Below are positions 62,801 through 64,000 of a stretch of 64,000 nucleotides of DNA, one piece after another. A program made the position numbers and the translations under genes. How positions within the stretch are numbered: the stretch's first letter is position 1; each line of letters begins with the position of its first letter. The notes beneath the pieces are model-generated. The model saw nothing but the letters and a program-made list of their open reading frames with translations. It was not told where the DNA came from and made no database searches. Source of the stretch: Liolophura sinensis (Eukaryota > Mollusca > Polyplacophora > Chitonida > Chitonidae); NCBI RefSeq assembly GCF_032854445.1, contig NW_027018080.1:26771-90770 (forward strand). Direction: 5' to 3'.

Positions 62801-64000
62801 GGTACTTGATACAGTCTGCTGTAAAAAGTACAACTGACCACAGAACCACATGAATAAGGTGCCAAAAGATGCGGAATTGAGCCAGGAATCGGCAGCTGTT
62901 GACAAATTGCAAATTTCCCTGGTTTCCATGGAGTAAGAGCCGTTGCTGGGCACGTGATTATGACATAAATGATCATTCAATTGTCACTACAGCCAAAAGT
63001 ATTGGTCGGAGAGCAACGCGGTTTGCACCATTCAATTTGTCGTCACAAAATACGTCGGATTAGCCTCTTACTAGTAGCAGTGGAACAGTTTTTCCACTTT
63101 TGCATTTTTACCTGGTCTTTTTGTTAATTGAAACCGGCTACACTGTACTCTGTAGAATCGCGACTGGTCATACTATATTCAACTTTTGACTATGAGTTAT
63201 GTGCCCTTCGGTAGCCCAGAAGACGTCAAATCTTTGGGCTAAGCCCATTTAACTCACCCAGCAATTGTCTTACTTCTAAGTCCAAGACAATCTCAATGTC
63301 CTTTATCCTACGTGTAGAAAAACCAGATTATTTGTACATAAAAAACACAAGGTACTTGATACAGTCTGCTGTAAAAGTACAACTAAACACTGACCCACAT
63401 TTATAAGGTGCCAAAAGATTCGGAATTGGGCCAGGCATCGGCAGCTGTTTAAAAAATTGCAAATATCCCTGGTTTCCATGGAGTAAGAGCCGTTGCTGGG
63501 CACGTGATTATCACATCAATTATCATTCAATTGTCGCTACAGCCAAAAGTATTGGTCGGAGAGCAACGCGGTTTGCACCATTCGATTTCTCGTCACAAAA
63601 TACGTCGAATTAGTCTTCTTACTAGCAGCACTGGAACAGTTTTTCCACTTTAGCATTTTTGCCTGGTCTTTTGTTAATTGAAATCGGCTACACTGTACTC
63701 TGTACAATCGCGACTGGTCATTACTATATTCAACTTTTGACTATAAGTTATGTGCCCTTCGGTAGCCCAGAAGACCTGAAATCTTTGGGCTAAGCCCATT
63801 TAACTCACCCAGCAATTGCCTTACTTCTAAGTGCAAGACAATCTCAATGTCTTTATCTACGTGTAGAAAAACCAGACCATTTGTACATGAAAAACACAAG
63901 GTACTTGATACAGTCTGCTGTAAAAAGTACAACTGAACACTGACCCACTTCAGTAAGGTGCAAAAGATGCGGAATTGAGCCAGGCATCGGCAGCTTTTTG
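59825..64000. repeat. Twelve-monomer displaced copy, monomers 110-117 (last partial), indel-rich
   Basis: Starts are 59825 (B), 60374 (A), 60922 (C), 61471 (A), 62024 (A), 62576 (B), 63126 (C), 63676 (A, cut by the window end after 325 bp). The order and private variants reproduce monomers 98-105 (53238 onward) at an offset that drifts from 6587 to 6597 bp because of net single-base insertions. Shared rare variants include TTGCTAAATGAAATC, TCTCCGGGTAG, GAGCAGCGCGG, TACATAGAAAACAC, GTGTCCTTTGGTAG, TATTTGAAATC and GAGCCAATGCTACG. The two copies are nearly free of substitutions, but this one carries about twenty indels from 60530 on, which is why monomer spacing reaches 552-553 bp. Confidence 0.9.

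Larger units (their letters stand above)
1..64000. repeat. Satellite DNA array, ~549-bp monomer, ~117 copies
   Basis: The same ~549-bp unit recurs head to tail from the first to the last base with no interruption. The phase mark AATTGAAATCGG (with variants) occurs at 1, 549, 1098, 1647, 2199, 2733, 3282 and so on to 63676, almost always 548-550 bp apart. All copies share orientation. Differences between copies are mostly scattered substitutions, with A-run or T-run length changes and a recurring CAGCACTGG/CAGCAACTGG indel. No retroelement, gene or unique sequence intervenes, so there are no intergenic stretches to describe separately. Single-base indels between copies shift any frame, and stop codons come and go, which argues against coding. 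The scale and uniformity fit eukaryotic centromeric, pericentromeric or subtelomeric heterochromatin; the chromosomal position is inference. I do not recognise the family or species. Confidence 0.98.

Noticed and set aside
1-64000. CRISPR array
   Set aside because: The period is 549 bp, the whole unit is repeated, and there are no unique spacers between short direct repeats.
1-64000. Tandem transposon, LTR or rolling-circle element array
   Set aside because: No terminal repeats, target-site duplications, reverse transcriptase, transposase or Rep motifs in any frame, and monomers abut directly with no spacer.
1-64000. Tandem tRNA, 5S rRNA or other RNA gene repeat
   Set aside because: No tRNA A/B-box pair with a cloverleaf, no 5S internal control region and no rRNA-like conserved segment in the monomer on either strand. 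The isolated 30-bp hairpin is too small to support an RNA gene call.

Overview
This 64 kb window is one uninterrupted tandem array of a satellite DNA with a monomer of about 549 bp. I see no credible protein-coding gene, RNA gene, transposon, CRISPR array or unique-sequence island. Taking the first bases of the window (AATTGAAATCGG) as the phase mark, I read 117 head-to-tail monomers, all in the same orientation: 116 full copies and a last copy cut by the window edge. Most spacings are 548-550 bp; the outliers are two 534-bp monomers sharing a 15-bp deletion and a few of 547 or 551-553 bp. Both ends of the window lie inside the array. A megasatellite-scale, AT-leaning (roughly 40% GC, estimated by eye), gene-free array points to eukaryotic constitutive heterochromatin, centromeric, pericentromeric or subtelomeric. 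I do not recognise the species or a named satellite family.

Monomers fall into three subfamilies defined by a 20-bp block about 260 bp from the phase mark: A (GAACACTGACCCACTTCAG), B (GACCACAGACCCACATGAAT) and C (AAACACTGACCCACATTTAT). By eye there are about 51 A, 39 B and 27 C; seven of the C copies (C') carry an A-like left half. The order is not random. Multi-monomer blocks are duplicated: 4-mers (about 1480-5855 and 18303-22696), A-B dimers (7662-12607), 5-mers (22493-27978, again at 51591-54333), mixed 2-, 3- and 5-monomer spacings (29625-34567), a one-monomer duplication (41706-42805), 3-mers (43356-46649, with an older copy at 37862-39507), a 13-monomer displacement (38959-40606 against 46101-47747), and a 12-monomer displacement (53238-57.4k against 59825-64000). 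This is a young higher-order-repeat mosaic shaped by unequal exchange and gene conversion.

Each monomer is rich in dyad symmetry. The most striking is a nearly invariant 30-bp nested inverted repeat, joined by several shorter palindromes and a CACGTG E-box. These are the best candidates for function (protein binding or non-B DNA). No canonical CENP-B box was found.

Two places look like sequence-quality or assembly problems rather than biology. The last 3.5 kb is a near copy of 53.9-57.4 kb peppered with about twenty single-base indels. A smaller indel cluster lies at 48.95-49.87 kb. The many open frames of 60-141 codons on both strands are shadows of the repeat and are not annotated as genes.
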